64,000 nucleotides of DNA, from the NCBI RefSeq assembly GCF_000964085.1, contig NZ_JZRB01000022.1:1-64000 (forward strand). Direction: 5' to 3'. Every line of letters begins with the position of its first letter. Position 1 is the stretch's first letter. Position numbers and translations under genes: made by a program. The stretch comes from Luteibacter yeojuensis. GTDB taxonomy: Bacteria > Pseudomonadota > Gammaproteobacteria > Xanthomonadales > Rhodanobacteraceae. The notes beneath the pieces are model-generated. The model saw only the letters and a list, made by a program, of their open reading frames with translations. It was not told the DNA's origin and did no database searches. Below, piece by piece: positions 52,790 through 63,998 of the stretch.

Positions 52790-55411
52790 TTACAGCCAGC
52801 GGTTGTAGCGGCGGATGTAGAGGGTCTTCACCAGCTGGGTGAGGATGCAGTACGAGGCCAGGGTGAGCGCCAGCCAGCCGAAGTACGCGCCGGGTAGCGG
52901 CTGCATGCCGATGCGGGCGCCCAGGCCGGTGAACGGGATGATGATGCCCACGATCATGATGGCGACCGTGAGCGCCAGCACCGGGGCCGACGCCATGCTG
53001 CGCAGGAACGGGATGCGCCGCGTGCGGATCATGTGCACCACCAGGGTCTGCGACAGCAGGCCTTCGATGAACCAGCCGGACTGGAACAGCGACTGGTGCG
53101 CCATGTCGTTCGCGCCGAACACGTGCCACATCAGGAAGAACGTGGTGATGTCGAACACGGAGCTCACCGGGCCGATCCACACCATGAAGCGGCCGATGTC
53201 GCCCGCATCCCACTTGCGCGGCACGCGCAGGTATTCCTCGTCCATGCGGTCGAACGGGATGGACAGCTGCGACAGGTCGTACAGCAGGTTCTGCACCAGG
53301 ATCTGCAGCGGCAGCATGGGCAGGAACGGCAGGAAGGCGCTGGCCACCAGCACGCTGAACACGTTGCCGAAGTTCGAGCTGGCGGTCATCTTGATGTACT
53401 TCATGATGTTGCCGAAGGTGACGCGGCCCTCGACCACGCCCTCCTCCAGCACCATCAGGTTCTTTTCCAGCAGGATGATATCCGCCGATTCCTTGGCGAT
53501 ATCCGTGGCGGTATCGACCGAGATACCGACGTCGGCATCGCGCAGGGCGGGAGCGTCGTTGATGCCGTCGCCCAGGAAGCCCACGGTGTGGCCCTTGCGC
53601 TGCAGCGACTTCACCACGCGCGCCTTCTGCACCGGCGACATCTTGGCGAAGATGGTGGTGGTTTCCACCATGGCGTCGAGTGCGTCGTCGTCGAGCTGTT
53701 CGATGTCGCGGCCCAGCGCCGTGCCGCCCACGTCGAGGCCCACCTCGGCGCAGATCTTCTTCGTCACCGCCTCGTTATCGCCCGTGATGACCTTCACCGC
53801 CACGCCGTGGTGGTTGAGCGCACGGATGGCCGTGGCCGCCGAATCCTTCGGCGGATCGAGGAAGGCCAGGCAGCCCACCGCGGTGAGCCCGGCTTCGTCG
53901 GCCACGCCGTAGGCACGATCGCCCATGGGGTCGCGGCGCACGGCCACGATCAGCACGCGCAGGCCGTCCTCGTTGAGGCGACGGGTCATGGCGCGGATCT
54001 CGGCGCGCTTCTCGTCCGTCATCGGCTCGACGTCGCCGCCGATGCGCGCCTCGGTGCAGATCGCCAGCATTTCCTCGACGGCGCCCTTGCACACCAGCAG
54101 CTGCTCGTACTCGCCATCGGTGACCACCACCGACATGCGGCGGCGCTGGAAGTCGAAGGGGATCTCGTCAACGATGCGGAAGCGGTGCGCGATGGTTTCC
54201 AGGTCGCGGTGCGCCAGCACCGCCTTGTCCATGAGGTTGCGCAGGCCGGTCTGGAAGCGGCTGTTGAGGTAGCCCCACTCCAGCGCCTCGTCCGAGTCAT
54301 CGCCATCCAGGTCGACGTGGCGCTCGAGCACGATCTTGTCCAGCGTCAGCGTGCCGGTCTTGTCCGTGCACAGCACGTCCATGGCGCCGAAGTTCTGGAT
54401 GGCGTTGAGGCGCTTGACCACCACCTTGCGCTTCGACATGGCGATGGCGCCCTTGCCGAGGTTGGCGGTGACGATGAGCGGCAGCATCTCGGGCGTGAGG
54501 CCCACGGCCACCGAGAGGCCGAACATGAAGGCCTCGAGCCAGTCGTGCTTGTCGAAGCCGTTGATGACGAAAACGATGGGCACCATCACCGCCATGAAGC
54601 GGATCAGCAGCCAGCTCACCGACGAGATGCCCTTGTCGAAGCTGGTCTGCACGCGCTCGCCCGAGAGCGTGCGCGCCAGCGAACCGAGGTAGGTGCGCGC
54701 GCCCGTGGCCAGCACCACGGCGGTGGCGCTGCCGGAGACGACGTTGGTGCCCATGTAGCAGACGGTGGGCAGGTCGAGCGGGCCGCCCGCGTCGCCCGCC
54801 GCGGCGTTGTTCGGGGCGACCTTTTCCACGGGGATGGATTCGCCCGTGAGGATGGCCTGCGAGATGAACAGATCCTTCGCCGCGATGAGGCGCAGATCGG
54901 CCGGGATCATGTCGCCCGCGCCGAGGTGGACGATATCGCCTACCACCAGCTCCTCCACCGGCACCTCGATGCGCTCCGCGTGGCCGTCGTCCGCGCGGCG
55001 GGTGACGGCGGCCGTGTTGCGCACCATGGCCTTCAGCTTCTCGGCCGCCTGCGAGGAACGGTATTCCTGCGTGAACGAGAGCACGACGCTGATGCCGACC
55101 ATCACCGCGATGATGGTGGGGCCGGTGAAGTCATCGTCGGTGAACAGCTGCACCACCGCGAGCACCAGCAGCACGATGATGAACGGGTTCTTGAAGGCGT
55201 GCAGCAGCTGCAGCGACCAGTGCGGCGGCTTCTCGTGGCCCACTTCGTTGACGCCGTCGCGGTCGAGCCGCTCGGCGATGGCGGCCTCGTCCAGGCCATC
55301 GATGCGCGAATCCAGCGCGCGCAGCATTTCATCCGCCGGACGGTAGGCGTCGGCCGTGGCGTTGGTGAAGGTCTTGGCGGCGACGGCCGCCTGCGGGGCG
55401 TGGATCTTCAT
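52790..55411 (-). CDS. mgtA: Magnesium-translocating P-type ATPase MgtA
   Basis: An 873-residue P3B-type ATPase. It has an N-terminal cytoplasmic part with an actuator domain, phosphorylation site Asp350 in VLCTDKTGTLTLD, a nucleotide-binding domain, hinge motif FLGDGINDAPALRDADVGISVD and about ten transmembrane helices. The sequence MTASSNFGNVFSVLVASAFLPFLPMLP is characteristic of MgtA/MgtB Mg2+ importers. It is usually induced by low Mg2+. A 58-codon ORF lies upstream on the same strand. Confidence 0.95.
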   Translation of the reverse strand: MKIHAPQAAVAAKTFTNATADAYRPADEMLRALDSRIDGLDEAAIAERLDRDGVNEVGHEKPPHWSLQLLHAFKNPFIIVLLVLAVVQLFTDDDFTGPTIIAVMVGISVVLSFTQEYRSSQAAEKLKAMVRNTAAVTRRADDGHAERIEVPVEELVVGDIVHLGAGDMIPADLRLIAAKDLFISQAILTGESIPVEKVAPNNAAAGDAGGPLDLPTVCYMGTNVVSGSATAVVLATGARTYLGSLARTLSGERVQTSFDKGISSVSWLLIRFMAVMVPIVFVINGFDKHDWLEAFMFGLSVAVGLTPEMLPLIVTANLGKGAIAMSKRKVVVKRLNAIQNFGAMDVLCTDKTGTLTLDKIVLERHVDLDGDDSDEALEWGYLNSRFQTGLRNLMDKAVLAHRDLETIAHRFRIVDEIPFDFQRRRMSVVVTDGEYEQLLVCKGAVEEMLAICTEARIGGDVEPMTDEKRAEIRAMTRRLNEDGLRVLIVAVRRDPMGDRAYGVADEAGLTAVGCLAFLDPPKDSAATAIRALNHHGVAVKVITGDNEAVTKKICAEVGLDVGGTALGRDIEQLDDDALDAMVETTTIFAKMSPVQKARVVKSLQRKGHTVGFLGDGINDAPALRDADVGISVDTATDIAKESADIILLEKNLMVLEEGVVEGRVTFGNIMKYIKMTASSNFGNVFSVLVASAFLPFLPMLPLQILVQNLLYDLSQLSIPFDRMDEEYLRVPRKWDAGDIGRFMVWIGPVSSVFDITTFFLMWHVFGANDMAHQSLFQSGWFIEGLLSQTLVVHMIRTRRIPFLRSMASAPVLALTVAIMIVGIIIPFTGLGARIGMQPLPGAYFGWLALTLASYCILTQLVKTLYIRRYNRWL

Positions 55412-55570
55412 GGTTCGCTACCTTGCCGGCACGGCGGGCCGGGCGGGCGCGAACGGCTTGCGGCTACGGCTGGCCGAAAGCGGGCGCGCCGGCGCTGCGC
55501 CGACGAACGGAATGCTGGTTTAACGTGACGACGGACCGCGAGAGCGGCGCCGTAGTGTCTATGTCGCTAT

Positions 55571-55747
55571 TCATGGCTGCGGCAGTTTGCCGTCGACCGG
55601 TTTCACGTTGCTTTCAGCGGTATCGAGCGAGCGCGGCACGGTGATGGTGCGCTTGGCCGGCTGCGGCGCGGGGCGGCGGCTGGCGAGTGCGAAGGCGAGA
55701 CGGCGGCCGAACATGCGCGGGCCGGTCTTGTCGAGCTGCTGGTTCAT
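55571..55747 (-). CDS. Small basic, proline-containing ORF upstream of mgtA
   Basis: A 58-residue candidate, MNQQLDKTGPRMFGRRLAFA at the start and ending VDGKLPQP. GAGGA lies 9-13 bases before the ATG. It has about ten basic residues and eight prolines (PAPQP, VPRS, KLPQP). It is not recognised as any family. Its stop is 160 bases upstream of the mgtA ATG, so it could be a cotranscribed gene or a leader ORF. It may also be non-coding. No other gene is seen in 55412-55570. Confidence 0.5.
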   Translation of the reverse strand: MNQQLDKTGPRMFGRRLAFALASRRPAPQPAKRTITVPRSLDTAESNVKPVDGKLPQP

Positions 55748-56007
55748 GGCTCAATCCTCGAATGCGGTAGCCCACGGCTACCGACGAGGCGAGCCGGACT
55801 TTCCCTAGTAGGAGAAAGCGCCGGCCGACCGGGTGCGGTCGCCGCTGGCGAGGTGGTTTTCGAACGCCGGGACCCGATGCGAGCGGACGCCGGCGCGTTT
55901 ACTAGGGTGAACGTCCATATGCCTGGATAAGCTAAGGAGGGTGCCGCCCAGGCACAATGAAGCCAGCCCGGGAAGCCGGATAATTGTCGCGCCGCAACGC
56001 GAGCGGG

Positions 56008-56916
56008 TCAAGCCGGCAGTGGCCGGTTTTCGGCGATGCCCGCCTCGTAATCGGCCGCCTCGGCCAGCAGCCATTCACGCAGCCGGCCAAAGCCCGTGTG
56101 GGCCTCGGAACGCTTGGGGTAGACAAGGTAATAGGCCTCGGCCACGCGCATGCGTTCCGTGCACAGCACGGTGAGCGCGCCGCATTCGATGAGCGAGCGC
56201 GCCATCACCAGGCGGCCCAGGGCCACACCCAGGCCTTCGAGCACCGCGCGCTGCAGGTGCTCGGTGTTGTCGAAGCGGGCGACATAGCGCGAGGGCAGCG
56301 GCATGCCGAACTGCTCGGCCCAGTCGTTCCAGCGGCCGGAGGGGTCGCCCAGCAGCGGCCACCCCTTCAGCGAGGTATCGGGCAGCCCGCCCATCTTGCG
56401 TACCAGCGAAGGGCTGGCGATGGGCACGATGAATTCGCCGAACAGGCGATCGGCCTTGGTGCGTGGCCACGAGCCCAGGCCGTAACGGAACGCGCAGTCG
56501 ATGGTGGCGTCGCGGTCGAAATCGACGACGCTCACCGACGAGTGCAGGCTGAGTTCGAGCTCGGGGTGCGCGGCGACCAACCTGGGCAGGCGCGGCACCA
56601 GCCAGCTCGACGCCACCGAGGGCAGCACGCTCAACGTCACCGAATCCTGGTGGCGGCCCTCGAAGCGGCCCAGCGCGTGTTCGATGCCCTCGAAGTGGTG
56701 GCCGATGGCCTCGAGCAGGCTGGCGCCGTCGGTGGTCAGCGTGACGCCGCGCGGGCCGCGATCGAACAGCGAACGGCCAAGCCGTTCTTCGAGGTTGCGG
56801 ATCTGGTGGCTGAGGGCGCTGACCGTAAGGTTGAGCTGCTCGGCGGCGCGCGCCAGCTTGCCTGTCCTCGCGACAAGCACGAACCCCTGGAGCTGGCTGA
56901 GCGGCAGACGGGACAC
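56008..56916 (-). CDS. LysR-family regulator (GcvA-like)
   Basis: A 302-residue regulator starting at GTG, with GAGGG 8 bases upstream. The HTH is visible in LQGFVLVARTGKLARAAEQL then LTVSALSHQIRNLEERLG, followed by a GcvA-type effector domain (LSVLPSVASSWLVPRLPRL, IDCAFRYGLGSW). It is divergent from the small 57038 ORF and the aldo/keto reductase and may control them. The 260 bases on its 3' side (55748-56007) contain no recognised gene. Confidence 0.9.
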   Translation of the reverse strand: MSRLPLSQLQGFVLVARTGKLARAAEQLNLTVSALSHQIRNLEERLGRSLFDRGPRGVTLTTDGASLLEAIGHHFEGIEHALGRFEGRHQDSVTLSVLPSVASSWLVPRLPRLVAAHPELELSLHSSVSVVDFDRDATIDCAFRYGLGSWPRTKADRLFGEFIVPIASPSLVRKMGGLPDTSLKGWPLLGDPSGRWNDWAEQFGMPLPSRYVARFDNTEHLQRAVLEGLGVALGRLVMARSLIECGALTVLCTERMRVAEAYYLVYPKRSEAHTGFGRLREWLLAEAADYEAGIAENRPLPA

Positions 56917-57037
56917 GTGAATTTCCCTCAAGTCCGGGTTGCAAACATATCGCTTTTTCCGGGGCCGCGGAAAGGCCAACCTTTAATGCACGGCAAGTCG
57001 CAGGCTCCTGCGACGCCTCACCGACCTGGAGGGTGTC

Positions 57038-57244
57038 ATGGTTTCGATCTTCACCGGCCTCGCCTTCATGCATGGCCACATCGTGGATAAAGAACTGGTG
57101 CTGCGGCTGGGCGCCGCGGAGGAAAAGGCGGGCGGCGGCAAGGGGGCGCAGGCCCCTGCCCGGGCCACCCAGCCACGCCTGGCGCCCTCGCCGCGCCAAC
57201 CGCTGGTACCGGGCGCGGCGTGCGCCCACGGCACCTGTGGCTGA
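57038..57244 (+). CDS. Small hypothetical protein
   Basis: A 68-residue ORF, MVSIFTGLAFMHGHIVDKEL at the start, with a strong GGAGGG 5 bases before the ATG. The N-terminal half looks ordered; the rest is Ala/Pro/Gly-rich and ends CAHGTCG. It is not recognised. The good ribosome-binding site and the position divergent from a LysR gene favour a real gene, but the low-complexity tail is a caution. Confidence 0.5.
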   Translation: MVSIFTGLAFMHGHIVDKELVLRLGAAEEKAGGGKGAQAPARATQPRLAPSPRQPLVPGAACAHGTCG

Positions 57245-57319
57245 GGCACATCGCCGCGCTTGACGCGACGGCCACCGTGCGTGGGCCACCATGGGGCTTT
57301 CGTCCATGGAGACCCACGC

Positions 57320-58267
57320 ATGAAGCTTCGTCAACTCGGCCGCTCGCCCCTGCAGGTGGCCCCCCTGGCGTTCGGCGGCAACGTGTTCGGATGGAGCGCC
57401 GATGAGGCGCGCTCGTTCGAGCTGCTGGACGCCTTCGTGGACCACGGCTTCAACCTCGTCGACACCGCCGACGTCTACTCGGCGTGGGTCGACGGCAACG
57501 AAGGCGGCGAATCCGAGGCCATCATCGGCCGCTGGCTGAAGAAGAGCGGCAAGCGCGACAAGGTGGTCATCGCCACGAAGGTGGGCAAGTGGCCGCGCTA
57601 CGCGGGGCTTTCGCCCACCAACATCAGGGAAGCGGTGGAGGATTCGCTGCGCCGCCTGCAGGTCGACCACATCGACCTCTACCAGGCGCACGCGGATGAC
57701 CCGAAGGTGCCGCTGGAAGAAACGCTGCGCGCCTTCGACGACCTGGTACAGGCCGGCAAGGTGCGCGTCATCGGTGCGTCCAACTACGAGGCGCCGCGCC
57801 TGAAGGACGCCCTCGACACCAGCGCGGCAAAGGGCCTCGCGCGCTACGAGACCCTGCAGCCGGAATACAACCTCATGGACCGCGAGGGCTTCGAGGCCGC
57901 GCTGCAGCCGCTGTGCGTGCAGGAGCAGGTTGGCGTCATCAGCTACTACTCGCTCGCCAGCGGGTTCCTCAGCGGCAAGTACCGCGGCGAGGCCGACCTG
58001 GCCAAGAGCAAGGCCCGCGCGCCCAAGGTAAAGGGCTACCTCAATGCGCGCGGCATGCGCGTGCTGGAGGCGCTCGACAAGGTCGCTGAAGCCCACGGCG
58101 CCACGCCAGCGCAGGTCTCGCTGGCGTGGGTGATGGCGCAGCCGTCGATCGCGGCGGCCATCGCGAGCGCTACCACGGTGGAACAGCTGGCCGACCTGGC
58201 CCGTGCGGCCACGCTGGTACTCGCCCCCGCCGAGCTCGACGCGCTCACGGCGGCCAGTGCTCCATAG
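57320..58267 (+). CDS. Aldo/keto reductase
   Basis: A 315-residue NADPH-dependent oxidoreductase of the AKR superfamily. The catalytic tetrad is visible: Asp/Tyr in NLVDTADVYSAWVDG, Lys in VVIATKVG and His in LYQAHADD. VRVIGASNYEAPRL and the C-terminal cofactor block AAIASATTVEQLADL complete it. The HxADD variant at the His suggests the AKR11/YcsN-like or potassium-channel-beta-like branch. The substrate is unknown. Confidence 0.92.
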   Translation: MKLRQLGRSPLQVAPLAFGGNVFGWSADEARSFELLDAFVDHGFNLVDTADVYSAWVDGNEGGESEAIIGRWLKKSGKRDKVVIATKVGKWPRYAGLSPTNIREAVEDSLRRLQVDHIDLYQAHADDPKVPLEETLRAFDDLVQAGKVRVIGASNYEAPRLKDALDTSAAKGLARYETLQPEYNLMDREGFEAALQPLCVQEQVGVISYYSLASGFLSGKYRGEADLAKSKARAPKVKGYLNARGMRVLEALDKVAEAHGATPAQVSLAWVMAQPSIAAAIASATTVEQLADLARAATLVLAPAELDALTAASAP

Positions 58268-58376
58268 GATTTCCCCTACACGCTGGCGAGGCATGCGCTG
58301 ACAGCAGCACGGTAGCATGGGGGCGCATGATGCGGGCGTCGGCGGGATGCCGACGCCCCCATGGCAAGGAGCCACC

Positions 58377-59627
58377 ATGAAAACGACCCTCCCCCGTGCC
58401 GCCGTGCCGGCGCTTGCCGTCGCACTGTGCGCCATGACCGTTGCGGCACCCTCCCGTGCACAGGAAGACGCTTTTGACCGCGAACTGACCGTCCAGGTCC
58501 GCTGCTGGTACAAGATATCCCCCGACCCCGCCCGGCTCGACACGACCTACGTGGAGGCCGACGCAACCCGGCTGCGCGGCCACTGGCGCTCGGTCAATTC
58601 GTTCTACAGCGGCGCGCTGTTCTTCACCCTGCAAGAGCCCGAAGAGGTGGAAGACGCCTGCCGGCGCACACTCGCCTTGCGCGGGCTGGGCGAGTTCGTG
58701 CAGGCCAGCGCGGCCTCGACGTGGGCGGGCAAGAACTTCCCGGTCTGGTACGACACCGATATCGACACGCGCCGCGGCCAGCCCGTGGAGCGCATGGTGG
58801 CGTTCGGCGACAGCCTCAGCGACAACGGCAACATCTACACCGAATCGCAGCAGACCATGCCCATCCATGCGTCGTGGCTGCTCGGGCGCTTCAGCAACGG
58901 GCCGGTATGGACGGAACACCTTGCGCGGCGCACCGGGCTCACCCTGACGACGTGGGCCACGGGCGGCGCGCAGGGCGACCGGGCGCACGGCGTCATCGCC
59001 AGCATCGAAGACCAGGTGAAGTCGTTCATGCGCTACGCGCGCATGGGCGTGAACCCGTACGACCCTGCGCGCACGATGTTCACCCTGCTCATCGGCGGCA
59101 ACGATTTCGTCAACGCCGGGCGCTCGCCCGACGCCGTCGTGGCGGATGTCGAGAAGGCACTGCGCACGTTGCTGGATTTCGGCGCACGCAAGGTCGTCGT
59201 GGTGGGCCTGCCCGATCTCACGCGCGCACCGACGTTCCGCCCGCTGCCTGGCGTGGTGGACGCGGGCCGCGACGATGGCGAGGCCGTGCACGCGAAGGTC
59301 AGCGCGTTCAATGCGGCGATGCCGCTGATGGTGCGCCGGCTCGCCGGGGCGACGGTGGGCACGGAACTGGTGTGGGTCGATACCGCAGCCCGCTTCGACG
59401 CGCTGCTGGCCGACCCGGGCGCGCATGGGTTTACCGATGTCGACAAAGCCTGCCTCGATATCCGCACGCGTAACGCGAGCGCTTACCTCCTGCCGCACCC
59501 CGTGCGCGCCGGGTGCGATCCGCGACGGTACGTGTTCTGGGACCTGCTGCACCCCACGACGCAGGCGCACGCGCTGATCTCGCAATGGGTACTGGCCGAC
59601 CTGCCTGCGGGGTGGGGCTTGCGCTAA
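58377..59627 (+). CDS. Secreted GDSL lipase/lysophospholipase, thermolabile-hemolysin-like
   Basis: A 416-residue secreted protein. A signal peptide (to about residue 28, SRA-QED) and an N-terminal domain (about 30-135) precede a GDSL esterase domain: AFGDSLSDNGN with nucleophile Ser146, LLIGGNDFVNAG, VVVGLPDLTRAP and FWDLLHPTTQAH with the catalytic Asp/His. This layout matches the Vibrio thermolabile hemolysin / PlpA phospholipases and Legionella PlaA. Phospholipase or glycerophospholipid:cholesterol acyltransferase activity is likely. A terminator follows. Confidence 0.9.
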   Translation: MKTTLPRAAVPALAVALCAMTVAAPSRAQEDAFDRELTVQVRCWYKISPDPARLDTTYVEADATRLRGHWRSVNSFYSGALFFTLQEPEEVEDACRRTLALRGLGEFVQASAASTWAGKNFPVWYDTDIDTRRGQPVERMVAFGDSLSDNGNIYTESQQTMPIHASWLLGRFSNGPVWTEHLARRTGLTLTTWATGGAQGDRAHGVIASIEDQVKSFMRYARMGVNPYDPARTMFTLLIGGNDFVNAGRSPDAVVADVEKALRTLLDFGARKVVVVGLPDLTRAPTFRPLPGVVDAGRDDGEAVHAKVSAFNAAMPLMVRRLAGATVGTELVWVDTAARFDALLADPGAHGFTDVDKACLDIRTRNASAYLLPHPVRAGCDPRRYVFWDLLHPTTQAHALISQWVLADLPAGWGLR

Positions 59628-59629
59628 AG

Positions 59630-59656
59630 AAAAGGCCGCCCGGTGGGCGGCCTTTT
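59630..59656. terminator. Bidirectional intrinsic terminator
   Basis: Stem AAAAGGCCGCC / GGCGGCCTTTT with a 5-nt loop, between the convergent lipase and icd genes. It has A/T runs on both flanks and so can serve either strand. Confidence 0.9.
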
Positions 59657-59680
59657 CCGGTTGCGTTGCCAGCAAGGCGC

Positions 59681-61945
<2,265 letters not shown>

Positions 61946-62077
61946 TCATTGGGCCAGGCGGCAAACGCTTCAAGAGCGCCGTGCGCAAGGCGGCTAACCC
62001 ATCCATTGTGGCCCGGAATACCCGAAACGGGAAACCAAGGGGTCGAAATCAGGACCCGTGGGCGCCAGCTCCCCGGC

Positions 62078-62920
62078 CTAGCCCGCCACGCCGACGGTAA
62101 AATCCCTGAACAACTCGGCTACTGTATCGAACGTCAGCCCATCGTTGCCGTTCTCGCGGTAAGCAGCCGCTGCCATGTTTTCAACCTCCTGCGCGGTTAG
62201 CAGGGCCACCAATGCCTGGCGCGTGCCTTCTTCGCAGATGTCGCGGACGTCTCGTCCGAGCAGTCGGGCCCCTGCCCGTTCGTAATTAAAGTCCACCTCA
62301 TCCATAAGTCGCGCCTCGTCATACATTCGAGGCTCGTTACCGATGGCAGGATAGTGACGAATCAGCACCAGCAGATCGCTGGCATCCTTTCTCGTCTGGG
62401 CATGCCGATCCTTCCAGGCGAATACTTTCAGCAGGGCAAGACCCGCGGCGCTAAGTACCCGAATGTTTGCACCTGCAATGCTCACTTCCAACGCCGCGTT
62501 CGCGGCTTCGACGTATCCGGTGACGTTCATTTCAACATCGGGGTCACCGGGCCATCTGAACTTGATACCGCCCACACCGTCGCCGAAGGGAACAATGTCG
62601 ACGGGTATGGCGTATGTGATCGAGGCGTGCTGAAAGTACAAGCGATGGACAAGTTCACCCGACACGCGAAATCGTCGATCGGCCGCCAGATGCTTGACCA
62701 CTCGCTCGAAGGCATCCCATCCCGGAATCGCGATGGCAAAATCGAGATCGGCAGTCGCTCGGCGCAGCGGAATGCCATGGACGTGGCCGAGGACGATGTC
62801 CCGGGCTGTCGCTCCGACAAGCACCGCGCTCGTGCCAGCCGCCGTCGCCGCAGCGGCGACCGCACCTACGATCGCGACGCTTGCGGGATCAAGCGGGGCA
62901 TCCTGCCGTAGCTCAAGCAT
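62078..62920 (-). CDS. Nucleotidyltransferase-fold putative toxin, AbiEii/MenT-like
   Basis: A 280-residue protein with a minimal nucleotidyltransferase core: VLVGATARD, then ATADLDFAI with Asp58 and Asp60, a third acidic residue Asp108 in AIPVDIVPFG, and a KVFAWKDRHAQTRKDASDLL helix with the conserved Lys/Arg/Asp. This is the pattern of AbiEii/MenT type IV toxins, some of which add nucleotides to tRNA ends. The helical C-terminus completes it. The start overlaps the upstream antitoxin-like gene by 8 bases. The base composition is less GC-rich than that of icd. Confidence 0.86.
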   Translation of the reverse strand: MLELRQDAPLDPASVAIVGAVAAAATAAGTSAVLVGATARDIVLGHVHGIPLRRATADLDFAIAIPGWDAFERVVKHLAADRRFRVSGELVHRLYFQHASITYAIPVDIVPFGDGVGGIKFRWPGDPDVEMNVTGYVEAANAALEVSIAGANIRVLSAAGLALLKVFAWKDRHAQTRKDASDLLVLIRHYPAIGNEPRMYDEARLMDEVDFNYERAGARLLGRDVRDICEEGTRQALVALLTAQEVENMAAAAYRENGNDGLTFDTVAELFRDFTVGVAG

Positions 62921-63977
62921 GCAGGAACGCTTTGCGAATCATCGAGGCTGCTTCCTGGGCCCGCGAGTCCTTGATACCCAGAAGATCCGCGTAGACGAGG
63001 AGCGGGCTGACAGTCTCTGTGCTGCTGGGTTGAACGGTAGTTGTCCAGAAGGCATCAAGGATCTCAATGGGGCCCTTGGGATCGGCGCGCAAGCGATGCT
63101 GCCGCACCAACCGGCTCACCGTATCGCTCGCCAGCGCCTCGTCGACATAGATGGTTTGCGTTTCGGGCCGCAGGTAACCGGAAAGCCTAAAGGCGGCTAC
63201 TTCACCACCCCAGTAGGCATTCGGACCGATCTCGGCGTGGCGCCACCAGTCGTGTGACGAGGCACTGAATCGCCTGATGCCAAGGCGAGGACGCAGCTTG
63301 TTCGGATAGTTTGTCGCCCATTCCGACTCCAGCCGGGTTACATCCTGCAACCTGCGTCGTTTGTGGCTATCCCTTGGCGACAGCATGCCGCGCTCTTCCA
63401 GGTCTGCGAGGATCATGGCAACCGACCCTACCGACACACCGGACGCCGAAGCCATCTCCCGGTACGAAGCAGAAAGCAGCTCGGGGACGCACAAGAGCAC
63501 GTAGATAAGGCGCAATGCCGCGTAGGTTGCAGACCCTTGGTATGGGCGCGAAACCGACACCGCATCGGCGGGCGGCTTGTTACCTCGAATCATGATCCAG
63601 ACGGGGGAAATCCGAATCAGGCAATTTCCACCCACGTCGATGAAGTCGAGATCGATCTCGCGGCAGTGATCAATCAAGCGCGGGGGCATGTGTTGGGTCA
63701 CCAGAAGCGGGCGAGCCTCTACGCCCCACGTGGCCATTTGCTGCTTGATCAAACCAAGCTGCGACGCTCCGGTGATATGACGCTTGCACTCGACCGCGAA
63801 TTCGATGGGACGTTGTTCCTGGAAGAGCGATAGAGCGCAATCCGGGGCGTGTTGTGCACGCCGGCCGGCATGTGACGGCCACGGGCTTGCGTTGAAGGTA
63901 AGCCCAGTAAGGCTCCCAACAGCGTGCGTGGCCTGCTCCACCAGGGCTTCCTCGTCTACGCTCATGCGCTTGTTCAT
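62913..63977 (-). CDS. AbiEi-like antitoxin/regulator with nuclease-like N-terminus
   Basis: A 354-residue protein. Residues about 10-130 resemble a PD-(D/E)xK fold: Asp46 in APDCALSL, Glu63-x-Lys65 in AVECKR and Gln73 in GASQLG. A winged helix-turn-helix follows (ELLSASYREMASASGVSVGSVAMILADLEERGML, about 168-200), then a C-terminal domain (about 230-354). The overall layout fits AbiEi-type antitoxins that autorepress their operon. An alternative ATG lies at 63965. Translation of the toxin gene is coupled. It runs to within 25 bases of the window edge. Confidence 0.82.
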   Translation of the reverse strand: MNKRMSVDEEALVEQATHAVGSLTGLTFNASPWPSHAGRRAQHAPDCALSLFQEQRPIEFAVECKRHITGASQLGLIKQQMATWGVEARPLLVTQHMPPRLIDHCREIDLDFIDVGGNCLIRISPVWIMIRGNKPPADAVSVSRPYQGSATYAALRLIYVLLCVPELLSASYREMASASGVSVGSVAMILADLEERGMLSPRDSHKRRRLQDVTRLESEWATNYPNKLRPRLGIRRFSASSHDWWRHAEIGPNAYWGGEVAAFRLSGYLRPETQTIYVDEALASDTVSRLVRQHRLRADPKGPIEILDAFWTTTVQPSSTETVSPLLVYADLLGIKDSRAQEAASMIRKAFLHA

Positions 63978-63998
63978 TTTTTCAGAGTGTTCATTTTT
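63971..63998. promoter_or_regulatory. Direct repeats at the start of the AbiE-like operon
   Basis: TGTTCATTTTT occurs twice (63971-63981 and 63988-63998), 17 bases apart, overlapping the ATG at 63977. The position fits an autoregulatory operator. More copies may lie beyond the window edge. Confidence 0.55.

Noticed and set aside
53033-55528. Long plus-strand open frame (about 830 codons) opposite mgtA
   Set aside because: Antisense shadow of the MgtA coding region, low-complexity and without domains.
55803-55907. CCCTAGTA...TACTAGGG inverted repeat in the gap between the small ORF and lysR
   Set aside because: The 8-bp arms are about 90 bases apart with no supporting context, so it is likely chance.
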